From NCBI RefSeq assembly GCF_015207825.1, contig NZ_JADEWC010000008.1:1-64000 (forward strand): a stretch of DNA of 64,000 bases. The letters are read 5' to 3'. A model generated the notes under the pieces. That model was not told where the DNA came from and did no database searches. It saw only the letters and a program-made list of their open reading frames with translations. Below are positions 56,259 to 64,000 of this stretch, in pieces. How positions within the stretch are numbered: position 1 is the first letter of the stretch; every line of letters begins with the position of its first letter. Both the position numbers and the translations under genes were made by a program. The stretch is from Cyanobacterium stanieri LEGE 03274 (GTDB lineage Bacteria; Cyanobacteriota; Cyanobacteriia; Cyanobacteriales; Cyanobacteriaceae).

Positions 56259-56310
56259 GTTTGTAGTCATGGCTTTAGCCATAAAAACCCCGTTAGGGGT
56301 TACTACGAGC
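56259..56310. repeat. Solo REP element of the transposase family
   Basis: Arms GTTTGTAGT (56259-56267) and ACTACGAGC (56302-56310) match those flanking the transposase at 18863-19588. Inner hairpins are ATGGCTTTAGCCAT and AACCCCGTTAGGGGTT. No transposase is nearby. Confidence 0.7.
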
Positions 56311-56316
56311 TTTTTT

Positions 56317-56397
56317 GCGGAGGATATACAAAGGTTAGCACAACAAACCTTTATCCCTGAACATAAAGCCGTAGGTAATTTAGAAACTGCTAGTTAA
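56317..56397 (+). pseudogene. C-terminal remnant of a second M16 peptidase gene
   Basis: The codons read AEDIQRLAQQTFIPEHKAV and GNLETAS then stop, matching the last 26 residues of the intact M16 protein at 19 of 26 positions. The piece is separated from the intact gene by the solo REP element. Its divergence argues for a former tandem paralogue, not a fresh duplication. Confidence 0.75.
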
Positions 56398-56499
56398 TTT
56401 TGCTCAGACAGAAAAAATAACAATAAATTAAGATTTTTTTACTCTTAAAAATAGTCATAATGTAGGAAAAGATACATCAAGAGGATTTTATTCCCAGTT

Positions 56500-58886
56500 A
56501 TGCCTAGTATTCATCCCCAATGTCAAGATTTAGCCTCCCAAGTAAATCAAATCATTGAACTATTACAAAAAAATCCTGAACTAAGGGTACATCATGATAC
56601 CTCATCCCTTGAAACTTCGCTACAAAAGGCGATCGCCCCTAAGTTTGAAATCGTATTCGCCGGGGCTTTTAGTGCGGGAAAATCCATGTTAATTAACGCC
56701 CTTCTCGAAAGAGAATTATTATATAGTGCTGAAGGACACGCCACAGGCACAGAATGCTATATTGAATATGCCCCCCCCAAGAAGAAAAGGTAATTTTAAC
56801 CTTCCTTAGTGAAGCCCAAATCAGGAGTCAGGCTTCTATCCTTGCCCAAATTCTCAACATCGACTTAAAAGACATAAACATCAATCAAGCCCCCGTCATG
56901 GAAGAATTAAAAGGCATCTGTGATGATATTATCCGTCAGGAAGGAGGGCATAACAAATCAGAATTAGGAAAACAAGCTAACGCCCTACGGCTTCTATTAT
57001 CAGGATTTGAAGCCAACCGAGACAAAATCCACACCATACAAAATGCTACCTATTCCATGGAGCAATTTAATTTTACCAATCTTAGTGAAGCTGCTAGTTA
57101 TGCCCGACGGGGAAGAAACTCGGCAGTCTTAAAACGTCTTGACTACTACTGTTATCATCCCCTCCTCGAAGATGGTAACGTATTGGTGGATTTACCTGGT
57201 ATCGATGCACCCATAAAAAAGGATGCTGACTTAGCTTATCGTAAAATTGAAGATCCTAACACCTCGGCCGTGGTGTGTGTCTTAAAACCAGCTTCTGCAG
57301 GGGATTTAACCCAAGCTGAAACGGATTTATTAGAAAGATTAAAGACTAATTCTGCCATTCGAGATCGAGTTTTTTATGTGTTTAATCGCATTGATCAAAC
57401 TTGGTATAATGGACAGTTAAGACAGCGTTTAGATGGTTTAATAAACAGTGAATTTAATCATACTAATCATATTTATAAAACCAGTGGTTTATTAGGTTTT
57501 TATGGTAGTCAAATTAAACATACTTCCTTTGATAATCGTTTTGGTTTAGACACTATTTTTGCTGAAAGTATTAAGGGCGCTGGGGGTGAGGAAGAAACTC
57601 CTCAATTTATCAGTGAGTTTAATAATTATTGTGCTAATTCTGGCAAATTAACCCGTACTGATTTTAAAGTTTCTGTTCATGGTTATGAAAGCCCAAATTC
57701 CAACTATGAAAGAATTTTAAATGAATGGGGAACTCCTTTAATTGAACAGTTGATTATCGATAGCGGTATTAATATTTTTAAATTAGAAATTAGCCGTTAT
57801 TTGAGAGAAGAAAAACAACCAGAATTATATAAAAATTTAGCTAATGATTTACAATCTATTTGTATGCCTTTAAAGGAATCTTATCATGATTTACAAAGGA
57901 ATTTAGATAGTGAGCCTCAAGAAATTGAGGCAATGAAAAAGCAAAAGTTAGCAGATTTAAATAATCAGTTAAGGGCAATTGGTCATGAATATGAGCAGTA
58001 TATTAATGAGCAGGTAAATTTGATTATTACCAATGAAAATAAGGCTTTTAATCAAGATTTTCAACGGTTACAAAATCGTTTTGTTAATTACCTTGATGAG
58101 TTGTTGAATAACTTCTCTGTAGCAGATACCTACAGTTTGGCGGTGAAGTCTCATCCTCGCAATCAAACAGCGCCCCTCATTGCGGTTTTGGTGGAAGCCC
58201 TTTATTACATCGCCAATGCTTTAGAGGATTTATTAAAGGATGGTTTAAAGGATTTGGTAGCTAATTTTATTCAAAATTTAACCTACGATGTTCGTCAACA
58301 GGATTGTTATCGTAATTTATATCGTTTATTGGGGGATGATGGGGGTATTGAAAAAGAGTTACAGGATTTAGAAACTAAGTTACTCTATGCGCTACAATCT
58401 GAAGCTAGTACAGAGTGCGATCGCTACGTAAGGGAAAGTCCTCAATTCTACAGCGAAGGTACATTTTCTATCTACCAATTTCGGGAAACCCTCAAACAAA
58501 CTTCCCAAGCCTATGATTCTTCTGCTATGGTAGAATCTGAACCTGCTATCCGTCAACTATTACGCCTAGATTTTGAACCAAAAATAGATCGCACCATACG
58601 CCAAGTTTTTCGTCAAACCATCAATCAAACCATCAAAACCAATTTGATACCCATGGCAAAACAAATGGCAGATAGTATTTTACAAAAGTATGACATGGCA
58701 AGGGAAAATCTCAAACAAACCCTCGAACAGGAAGCAAAGGAAAAAATTGCCTATAATCAACAGTTAACCCAAGAGCTACAGTCTGATGCTATCATCTACA
58801 ACCAGGCGGTTAATAATATCAATAGTTGCTTAGAGGCTATGGATATTAATGGTCATGATTTACCTTTAGTTAATATTATCGATTAA
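56500..58886 (+). pseudogene. Dynamin-like GTPase interrupted by a frameshift in a C8 tract
   Basis: Two frames make one protein. 56500-56793 codes the N-terminus with G1 GAFSAGKS; translation resumes in another frame directly after the C8 tract (56771-56778) as EEKVILTFLSEAQIRSQ and continues to 58886 with G3 DLPGID and G4 NRID, a helical stalk and a hydrophobic paddle (VLVEALYYIANALEDLL). Bacterial dynamins reshape or tubulate membranes. Joining needs one more C or two fewer, giving about 795 residues. The long intact second part suggests a recent or reversible change, or an assembly error in the homopolymer. A downstream ATG at 56898 would lack the P-loop. Confidence 0.8.
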
Positions 58887-58921
58887 TTAGGATTGGGAAT
58901 GAGGAATTTATTTATTTAACC

Positions 58922-59395
58922 TTATTCCTCGTTGTCGGTTTCGGAGGTTGGATTTTCCTCCTCTGATTCCATGGTATCATCAGGGTTTATGTCCGCTTCG
59001 GTTTCATTTTCCGAAATATTACTATCCTCCTCAACTACTTCTCTGAGGTAAAAACTACTCATATCCTTTTCGTCGATGATAATTTCTTCTTCTTGAATGG
59101 TGACAGAAGTAACAATATTTTGTCCTACTTCGGGTTTATCGCCCGTTGTCGTCACCCAAATAGAGCCTGTATTATCTTTTATTTCATAAGCATAGCCATT
59201 AACCAAAGGAATTACTTGGGTTATTTCCCCCTCAACTTTGACTTGATTGTTACCCTCTAAAGCAAAAAATTCCACATCCTCAATGGAAATATTATTTTCC
59301 CCCGCAAATCCCCCATGGATTAAATATCCGCATCCTGTGGTTATAAGTGCGATCGCCATTAACATCGAACGCCAAGAGCCAAAAAATCGATTCAT
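58922..59395 (-). CDS. Putative lipoprotein with OB-fold-like domain and acidic tail
   Basis: The 157-residue protein starts with a signal ending in a lipobox-like ITTGCG (Cys22). Residues 45-115 alternate strands (VKVEGEITQVIPLVNGYAYEI and GSIWVTTTG) as in small OB-fold proteins, and the last 40 residues are strongly acidic (Glu, Asp). An envelope-anchored binding protein is inferred. No named family is certain. It is convergent with the dynamin locus. Confidence 0.6.
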   Translation of the reverse strand: MNRFFGSWRSMLMAIALITTGCGYLIHGGFAGENNISIEDVEFFALEGNNQVKVEGEITQVIPLVNGYAYEIKDNTGSIWVTTTGDKPEVGQNIVTSVTIQEEEIIIDEKDMSSFYLREVVEEDSNISENETEADINPDDTMESEEENPTSETDNEE

Positions 59396-59498
59396 AACTA
59401 AATAATTACAATAAAATGACCATAAAGGAAAATATCCCTATATAATCATCAAAAGTTAAAGTTCAAGTATCATAATAACCCAGATAATTATTACTAAC

Positions 59499-60362
59499 AT
59501 GGTTGCTAAAATCTTAGACGGTAAAAGTTTAGCCCAAAAAATCCAAAATCAGCTACAAACCCAAATCAGTGAAAAAGTAGCCCAAGGAAAAAGAGCGCCC
59601 GGATTAGCAGTATTAATGGTAGGAGATAACCCAGCTAGTGCCGTTTATGTACGCAATAAAGAAAAATCCTGTCAAAAAATAGGTATGGAATCCTTTAGTC
59701 GTCATTTCCAGGCCAATGCTACCCAAGAGGATTTAGAAAGTGCGATCGCACAGTTAAACCAAGACGAGCGCGTAGATGGAATTTTAGTACAATTGCCCCT
59801 CCCTTCCCATCTCGACTCAGTGGGCTTATTACTAAAAATCCTTCCCGAAAAAGACGCCGATGGGCTTCACCCCTACAACCTCGGAAAATTAGTCAGACAA
59901 GAAAAAGGATTACGCAGTTGCACCCCCGCAGGAGTAATGGAAATCCTCAAAGAATATAACATCGACATCGCAGGAAAAAAAGCCGTCGTCGTTGGTAGAA
60001 GTATCCTTGTAGGAAAACCCCTCGCCCTCATGCTACTAGAAGAAAACGCCACCGTCACCATCGCCCATTCTCGCACCCCTAATCTTGCCGAAGTTACCAA
60101 AAACGCCGACATACTCGTTGCGGCAGTAGGGAAACCCGAAATGATTACCGCTGACATGGTAAAACCAGGCGCCGTAGTTATTGACGTAGGCATTAATCGC
60201 ATCGAAACCGCCCAAGGCAAAGGAAAATTAGTCGGCGATGTTGACTACGAAGCCATCAAAGATATTGCCTCCTATATTACCCCAGTACCGGGGGGAGTAG
60301 GCCCGATGACAGTGGCAATGTTATTGCAAAATACCTACCTTAGTTATCTAGCTAACCAATAA
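59499..60362 (+). CDS. folD: Methylenetetrahydrofolate dehydrogenase/cyclohydrolase
   Basis: The 287-residue bifunctional enzyme has the FolD signatures YVRNKEKSC with its catalytic lysine (YxxxK, residues 50-54), [11 protein letters not shown], the NADP loop [11 protein letters not shown] and [10 protein letters not shown] near the C-terminus. It interconverts 5,10-methylene- and 10-formyl-tetrahydrofolate with NADP+. Length is standard. In many cyanobacteria folD lies near crtE; here the two are 38 kb apart. Confidence 0.97.
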   Translation: MVAKILDGKSLAQKIQNQLQTQISEKVAQGKRAPGLAVLMVGDNPASAVYVRNKEKSCQKIGMESFSRHFQANATQEDLESAIAQLNQDERVDGILVQLPLPSHLDSVGLLLKILPEKDADGLHPYNLGKLVRQEKGLRSCTPAGVMEILKEYNIDIAGKKAVVVGRSILVGKPLALMLLEENATVTIAHSRTPNLAEVTKNADILVAAVGKPEMITADMVKPGAVVIDVGINRIETAQGKGKLVGDVDYEAIKDIASYITPVPGGVGPMTVAMLLQNTYLSYLANQ

Positions 60363-61321
60363 TAAACCTAAGGGAGAAAAGACAAGGATATACACCAAAA
60401 ACACCCAAGGCAAATCGTAAAATCATGCCCCATTTCTCCCCAAAAAAATCATTAACTCAAACTTCCCTTTAATCAAAAAACTATTTTTTGATAGTAGAGA
60501 TAGCTAAATTACCGAAAAATGGTAAAATTAGTTAAAATAATATAAAATCAATAGCAAACTTTAAAAAACTGTTAATAGTTCCCATAAAGTTTGTCCTATG
60601 ACAATAAATCGTTTTCCATTGTCCCCAAAAAAAGATAAAACCTAATCGTAGGAATCTTTTTCTTCCCTCTCTACTACCAAAAACATTTCACCATCTGAAT
60701 ACTACAGTCTTAGCTCCACTAAATATTAAAGCCATTGAATATCACTCAGAAGATTTATATGTTTTATCTGATAGAAAGTTAATTTCAGTATTCTATGACA
60801 AAATTTTAGTTGTAGGGGTGAGTTATTGTTAAGGTAATTAAATTTATCTTAATTCAATCCCAAACGACAACGGAAAAATTAGATTTGATAAGACTGCAAT
60901 AAAAAAAGTTAATCCAATCAAAATTGTTTAACTAATAAAACTAACTATTTTAGGTAGTCTAGGGATAATAAAAAAGGGATATTTTTGTAAAAAATTGCTA
61001 TTACCATAGCGACTTAGATGGGGATATTTAAAAATAATTAATGGCTTTAGACTTATATGAACAAAAAGAAGTGATCTTGAAATATTAATCGATGAATACC
61101 ATGTTATCAGTCACAATTAACACCAATTAAAGTTAACGAAAACGTCTTATAATAACAAAAAAATAAATCTATATGTGTTTTCACGAGTTATTATAGTGTC
61201 TGTTTTTCATAGTATTTATAGGTGTTGATAAAAAAATCATCAAGTTATTATTGATTTTTTAGTTTGTTTAAAAGTAATTTTTCATATTGATAAAGATTTT
61301 AAAATTTTCGAGGAATATTGA
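60363..61321. promoter_or_regulatory. Long leader region of rne with a decayed gene inside
   Basis: These 959 bases lack an intact gene. The left part holds a DUF2442 remnant (60695-60832). The right several hundred bases are very AT/U-rich (for example TTATTGATTTTTTAG near 61249), matching the known property that cyanobacterial rne has a long A/U-rich 5' UTR used for autoregulation by RNase E cleavage. The transcription start cannot be fixed by eye. A GAGGAATATTG ribosome binding site precedes the rne ATG. Confidence 0.55.
60695..60832 (+). pseudogene. DUF2442 remnant
   Basis: Forty-five codons from a CTG at 60695 read LNTTVLAPLNIKAIEYHSED and LYVLSDRKLISVFYDKIL, which resembles the start of DUF2442 proteins (SDGRxISVPL pattern). 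The ATG is replaced by CTG, a residue of the LSDGR block has changed, and the rest of the domain is missing. DUF2442 genes usually pair with DUF4160 genes in toxin-antitoxin-like modules; no partner is visible. Confidence 0.55.
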
Positions 61322-63364
61322 ATGTCAAAACAAATAATAATTGCTGAAAAAAATCACATTGCGGCAGTTTTCGCAGAAGATCAAATTCAAGAGTTGGTAG
61401 TCGCCACAGGAAATCAACAAGTCGGAGACATTTATTTAGGAACAGTAGAAAATGTTATCTCAGGTATTGATGCCGCCTTTGTTAATATAGGAGACGCAGA
61501 AAAAAACGGATTTATCCACGTCACCGATTTAGGCCCTCTGAGATTAAGAAAAAATTCCGCCTCCATTACCGAACTATTAAGCCCCCATCAAAAAGTATTA
61601 GTTCAAGTGATGAAAGAGCCTACGGGCAACAAAGGACCTCGCTTAACAGGTAATATTAGTTTACCAGGTCGTTACCTCGTATTGATGCCCCATGGTAGAG
61701 GAGTAAGTTTATCTCGTCGTATCAAAAATGAAAATGAAAGGAATCGTCTCAGGGCTTTGTCTATCCTTTCTAAACCGGCGGGAATGGGTTTATTAGTGCG
61801 AACAGAAGCAGAAGGAAAAGCAGAAGAAACGATTATCGAAGATTTAGAATTTTTACAAAAACAGTGGGAAAAAATTAAATTAGAAGCAAACTCCGTTAAA
61901 GCCCCGGCCCTGTTAAACCGTGACGATGACTTTATCCAAAGGGTGTTGCGGGATATGTATAGTGATCAGGTTAATCGCATTGTGGTGGACTCCGAAAGCA
62001 GTGTTAAGCGGGTGAAAAAACAACTCAATGATTGGAGTGCTAACCGTCATCCCAGTGGGGTTGTCATTGAATGTCATCAAGGTTATAATTCCATTTTGGA
62101 TTATTTCCGAGTCAATGCGGCCATCAAAGAAGCGCTTAAACCTCGGGTTGATTTACCATCGGGGGGTTATATTATCATTGAACCGACGGAAGCCTTGACG
62201 GTAATTGATGTTAACTCTGGTTCGTTTACTAATTCGGCAACTTCTCGGCAGACAGTTTCTTGGACAAACCGAGAAGCCGCCCTTGAAATTGCCCGACAAC
62301 TTAAGTTACGTAATATCGGTGGGGTAATCATTATCGACTTTATTGATATGGATTCCCGTAAGGATAAGTTAGAGTTAATCCAAGATTTTGAGAAAGCCCT
62401 CAAGTCGGATAAGGCAGCGCCCCAAATCGCTCAGTTAACGGAGTTAGGGTTAGTGGAATTGACGAGAAAACGTCAGGGTAAAAATATTTATGAGTTGTTT
62501 GGGCAAACCTGTTCCCATTGTGGGGGCTTGGGGGTTATGGCTCATTTACCGGGCCATCAAGATATTGAGATGGTAACTAATTTTACTCAACCTGTTATTA
62601 ATAAGGGGTTTGAAAAACCAACCATTGATGAAAAGCCCATTATTAATGTTAATAATGATTTGGTTATTAACACCGATGGGAAAGATGATGAGTCGGGCAA
62701 TGGTAGTGGTGATAATAATGATAATAGTCGTCGTCGTCGTCGCCGTGATGGAGGTAAGGATGATGTTAATGAGAATCATAAGAATGGGGCTGACACGGAT
62801 TCTCCGAAGCCTGAGCGTAAGGAGCGCAGTTATTTATCTCGCAGTGCTAGACGGGATGAGGCGAAGCTAGAAAAGGTTGTGGTGACGATGTCGGAGGCAC
62901 AACAGGATATTTATGCGATGATGGGGGTTTCTCCTTTATTACATTTGGAGCGGGAAATTAAAGATCCTAAGTCGGTGCTGGTTTATGTGCAGTCTCCCGA
63001 TGAGTCTGGGGGGGGAGATGATGATAATGGTTTGGCGAATGATAATAAAGCCGATGGGGATTCGGAGGTTATTTTTAGTTCCTCTTCGGTGGATGTGGAT
63101 GATAATCATGGCAGTGTGGAGAAAGAAGATCAGAAAATGGAGGTTTCTTTACCTTTGAAGGTTGAGGAAAGTTATGAGGGTGAGTCGGAAATGCTTGATG
63201 ATGATGATGATTTCACTATGGAGGAGAATGGAGATACGGAAACTACTGCTACTAAGGTAGTTGAACCTGAGACTATTGCGGAGGCTGTGGTTAAGGAGGC
63301 TTTAAGTGGCGATCGCCCCGTGGTGCGTACCCGTCGCCGTCGTCGTAAAAAAACAGAGGAATAG
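61322..63364 (+). CDS. rne: Ribonuclease E (cyanobacterial type)
   Basis: The 680-residue endoribonuclease has the S1 domain near 35-125, the 5' sensor and catalytic DNase I-like part with VIDVNSG and IIIDFIDM (about 290-345), and the zinc-link CSHCGG (about 398-403). The C-terminal 270 residues are low-complexity and charged, with two arginine blocks; the final RTRRRRRRKKTEE matches the short cyanobacterial motif reported to bind polynucleotide phosphorylase. It controls mRNA turnover and rRNA processing. An 8-base G tract (63008-63015) is in frame. It overlaps nothing but directly abuts rnhB. Confidence 0.95.
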   Translation: MSKQIIIAEKNHIAAVFAEDQIQELVVATGNQQVGDIYLGTVENVISGIDAAFVNIGDAEKNGFIHVTDLGPLRLRKNSASITELLSPHQKVLVQVMKEPTGNKGPRLTGNISLPGRYLVLMPHGRGVSLSRRIKNENERNRLRALSILSKPAGMGLLVRTEAEGKAEETIIEDLEFLQKQWEKIKLEANSVKAPALLNRDDDFIQRVLRDMYSDQVNRIVVDSESSVKRVKKQLNDWSANRHPSGVVIECHQGYNSILDYFRVNAAIKEALKPRVDLPSGGYIIIEPTEALTVIDVNSGSFTNSATSRQTVSWTNREAALEIARQLKLRNIGGVIIIDFIDMDSRKDKLELIQDFEKALKSDKAAPQIAQLTELGLVELTRKRQGKNIYELFGQTCSHCGGLGVMAHLPGHQDIEMVTNFTQPVINKGFEKPTIDEKPIINVNNDLVINTDGKDDESGNGSGDNNDNSRRRRRRDGGKDDVNENHKNGADTDSPKPERKERSYLSRSARRDEAKLEKVVVTMSEAQQDIYAMMGVSPLLHLEREIKDPKSVLVYVQSPDESGGGDDDNGLANDNKADGDSEVIFSSSSVDVDDNHGSVEKEDQKMEVSLPLKVEESYEGESEMLDDDDDFTMEENGDTETTATKVVEPETIAEAVVKEALSGDRPVVRTRRRRRKKTEE

Positions 63365-63988
63365 ATGAAAGATGATACCTTTGCCCTAGATTCTCTTGCC
63401 CCTACTGCTTTGGTGGCGGGGGTTGATGAGGTGGGGCGAGGGTGTCTATTTGGGGAAGTGGTTGCGGTGGCGGTGGTGATGCCTGTCCACAAAGTTCACC
63501 TATTAACTGATTTGGGGGTGAAGGATAGTAAGAAGTTAAGCCCTAAAAAACGAGAAGGGTTAGTACCTAAAATTCAATCTTTGGTGACGGATTCTGCCAT
63601 GGGGGTGGTGGATGTGGCGACTATCGACAAGGTTAATATTCTTCAGGCTTCCCTTTTGGCTATGTATGAGGCGATAATGACTTTAAAATCTATCCCTGAG
63701 CTTTGTTTGGTGGATGGGAATCAGTCTATTCCCCGTCTTGGTTTACCCCAGATTACTATGATACAGGGTGACGGGCGATCGCCCCTTATTGCGGCCGCTA
63801 GTATTTTGGCAAAGGTATGGCGTGACCAAAAAATGGTGGAGTATAGCCGACAATATCCCCATTATGACCTAGAAAATAATAAAGGTTATGGTACTAAAAA
63901 ACACTTAAGGGCGATCGAGGAATATGGCATCACACCCCATCACCGTTCCTCCTTTGCTCCTGTTTCTCGACAATTAAAGTTATTTTAG
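63365..63988 (+). CDS. rnhB: Ribonuclease HII
   Basis: The 207-residue enzyme has the RNase HII acidic residues: VDEVGRGCLFG (D-E), LVDGN (D) and the KVxRD-type KVWRDQKM segment. It cleaves RNA in DNA:RNA hybrids, including single ribonucleotides. Its ATG starts at the base after the rne stop codon, so the two are almost certainly one operon, as known in other cyanobacteria. Confidence 0.97.
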   Translation: MKDDTFALDSLAPTALVAGVDEVGRGCLFGEVVAVAVVMPVHKVHLLTDLGVKDSKKLSPKKREGLVPKIQSLVTDSAMGVVDVATIDKVNILQASLLAMYEAIMTLKSIPELCLVDGNQSIPRLGLPQITMIQGDGRSPLIAAASILAKVWRDQKMVEYSRQYPHYDLENNKGYGTKKHLRAIEEYGITPHHRSSFAPVSRQLKLF

Positions 63989-64000
63989 TGATTAGAGTAC

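Noticed and set aside
62546-62779. Isoleucine/threonine-rich minus-strand frame inside rne
   Set aside because: It is an artefact of GAT/AAT codon runs in the disordered part of RNase E.
1-64000. CRISPR arrays, tRNA genes, prophage
   Set aside because: I found no regularly spaced identical repeats with unique spacers, no tRNA-like GGTTCGAATCC arms in the gaps, and no phage structural genes.

Overview
The window is a 64 kb piece of an AT-rich cyanobacterial chromosome. Evidence for this is psbO (photosystem II manganese-stabilising protein), prk next to an RbcR-type LysR regulator, minC, cyanobacteria-restricted families (DUF1815, PATAN-receiver regulator, cyanobacterial RNase E with an arginine-rich tail) and frequent HIP1 octamers (GCGATCGC, roughly 35 to 40 seen). 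Base composition and gene set resemble the Cyanobacterium/Geminocystis group, but that placement is inference. I found no tRNA, rRNA, CRISPR array or prophage.

Layout. 1-4.8 kb: a PRC-barrel protein, a half-size GDT1-type transporter, the UDP-xylose pair (UDP-glucuronate decarboxylase and UDP-glucose dehydrogenase), and psbO. 5.0-15.1 kb: a five-gene minus-strand operon that is the main accessory region. In transcription order it encodes a membrane-anchored, coiled-coil McrB-like AAA+ protein, a DUF2357 (McrC-like) protein, a compact SF1 helicase, a two-HxK phospholipase-D-type protein and an 800-residue protein I cannot assign. It looks like a McrBC-derived defence cassette, related in parts to the coiled-coil nuclease tandem (CoCoNuT) class but not matching any arrangement I can name with certainty. 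15.3-35 kb: housekeeping genes (metH, crtE, a Ser/Thr kinase, minC, a RemA-like regulator, glyQ, polA, argF, larC) interrupted by one REP-associated tyrosine transposase bracketed by palindromic elements. 35-49 kb: envelope and carbon metabolism (gmhB, glycosyltransferase 9, coaD, rbcR, prk, a phosphohexomutase) mixed with small unknown proteins and remnants. 49-64 kb: mutS2, murJ with an M16 peptidase, a dynamin-like GTPase interrupted in a C8 tract, folD, and an rne-rnhB operon behind a 960-base leader region.

Working relationships. UDP-glucose dehydrogenase makes UDP-glucuronate for the decarboxylase. The rbcR-prk pair belongs to the Calvin cycle. gmhB and the GT9 enzyme serve heptose or outer-core glycan assembly. 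rne and rnhB abut and are probably co-transcribed. The defence-like operon has regular short gaps and one orientation, which implies a single system.

Repeats are prominent. A roughly 75-base two-hairpin family has three near-complete copies, one diverged copy and several partial copies, and one copy carries a compensatory base-pair change. A second palindromic family flanks the transposase and has a solo copy at 56.26 kb beside a decayed M16 gene end. Decay is also visible as a HepT remnant without a start, a DUF2442 remnant and a DUF4214-like tail.
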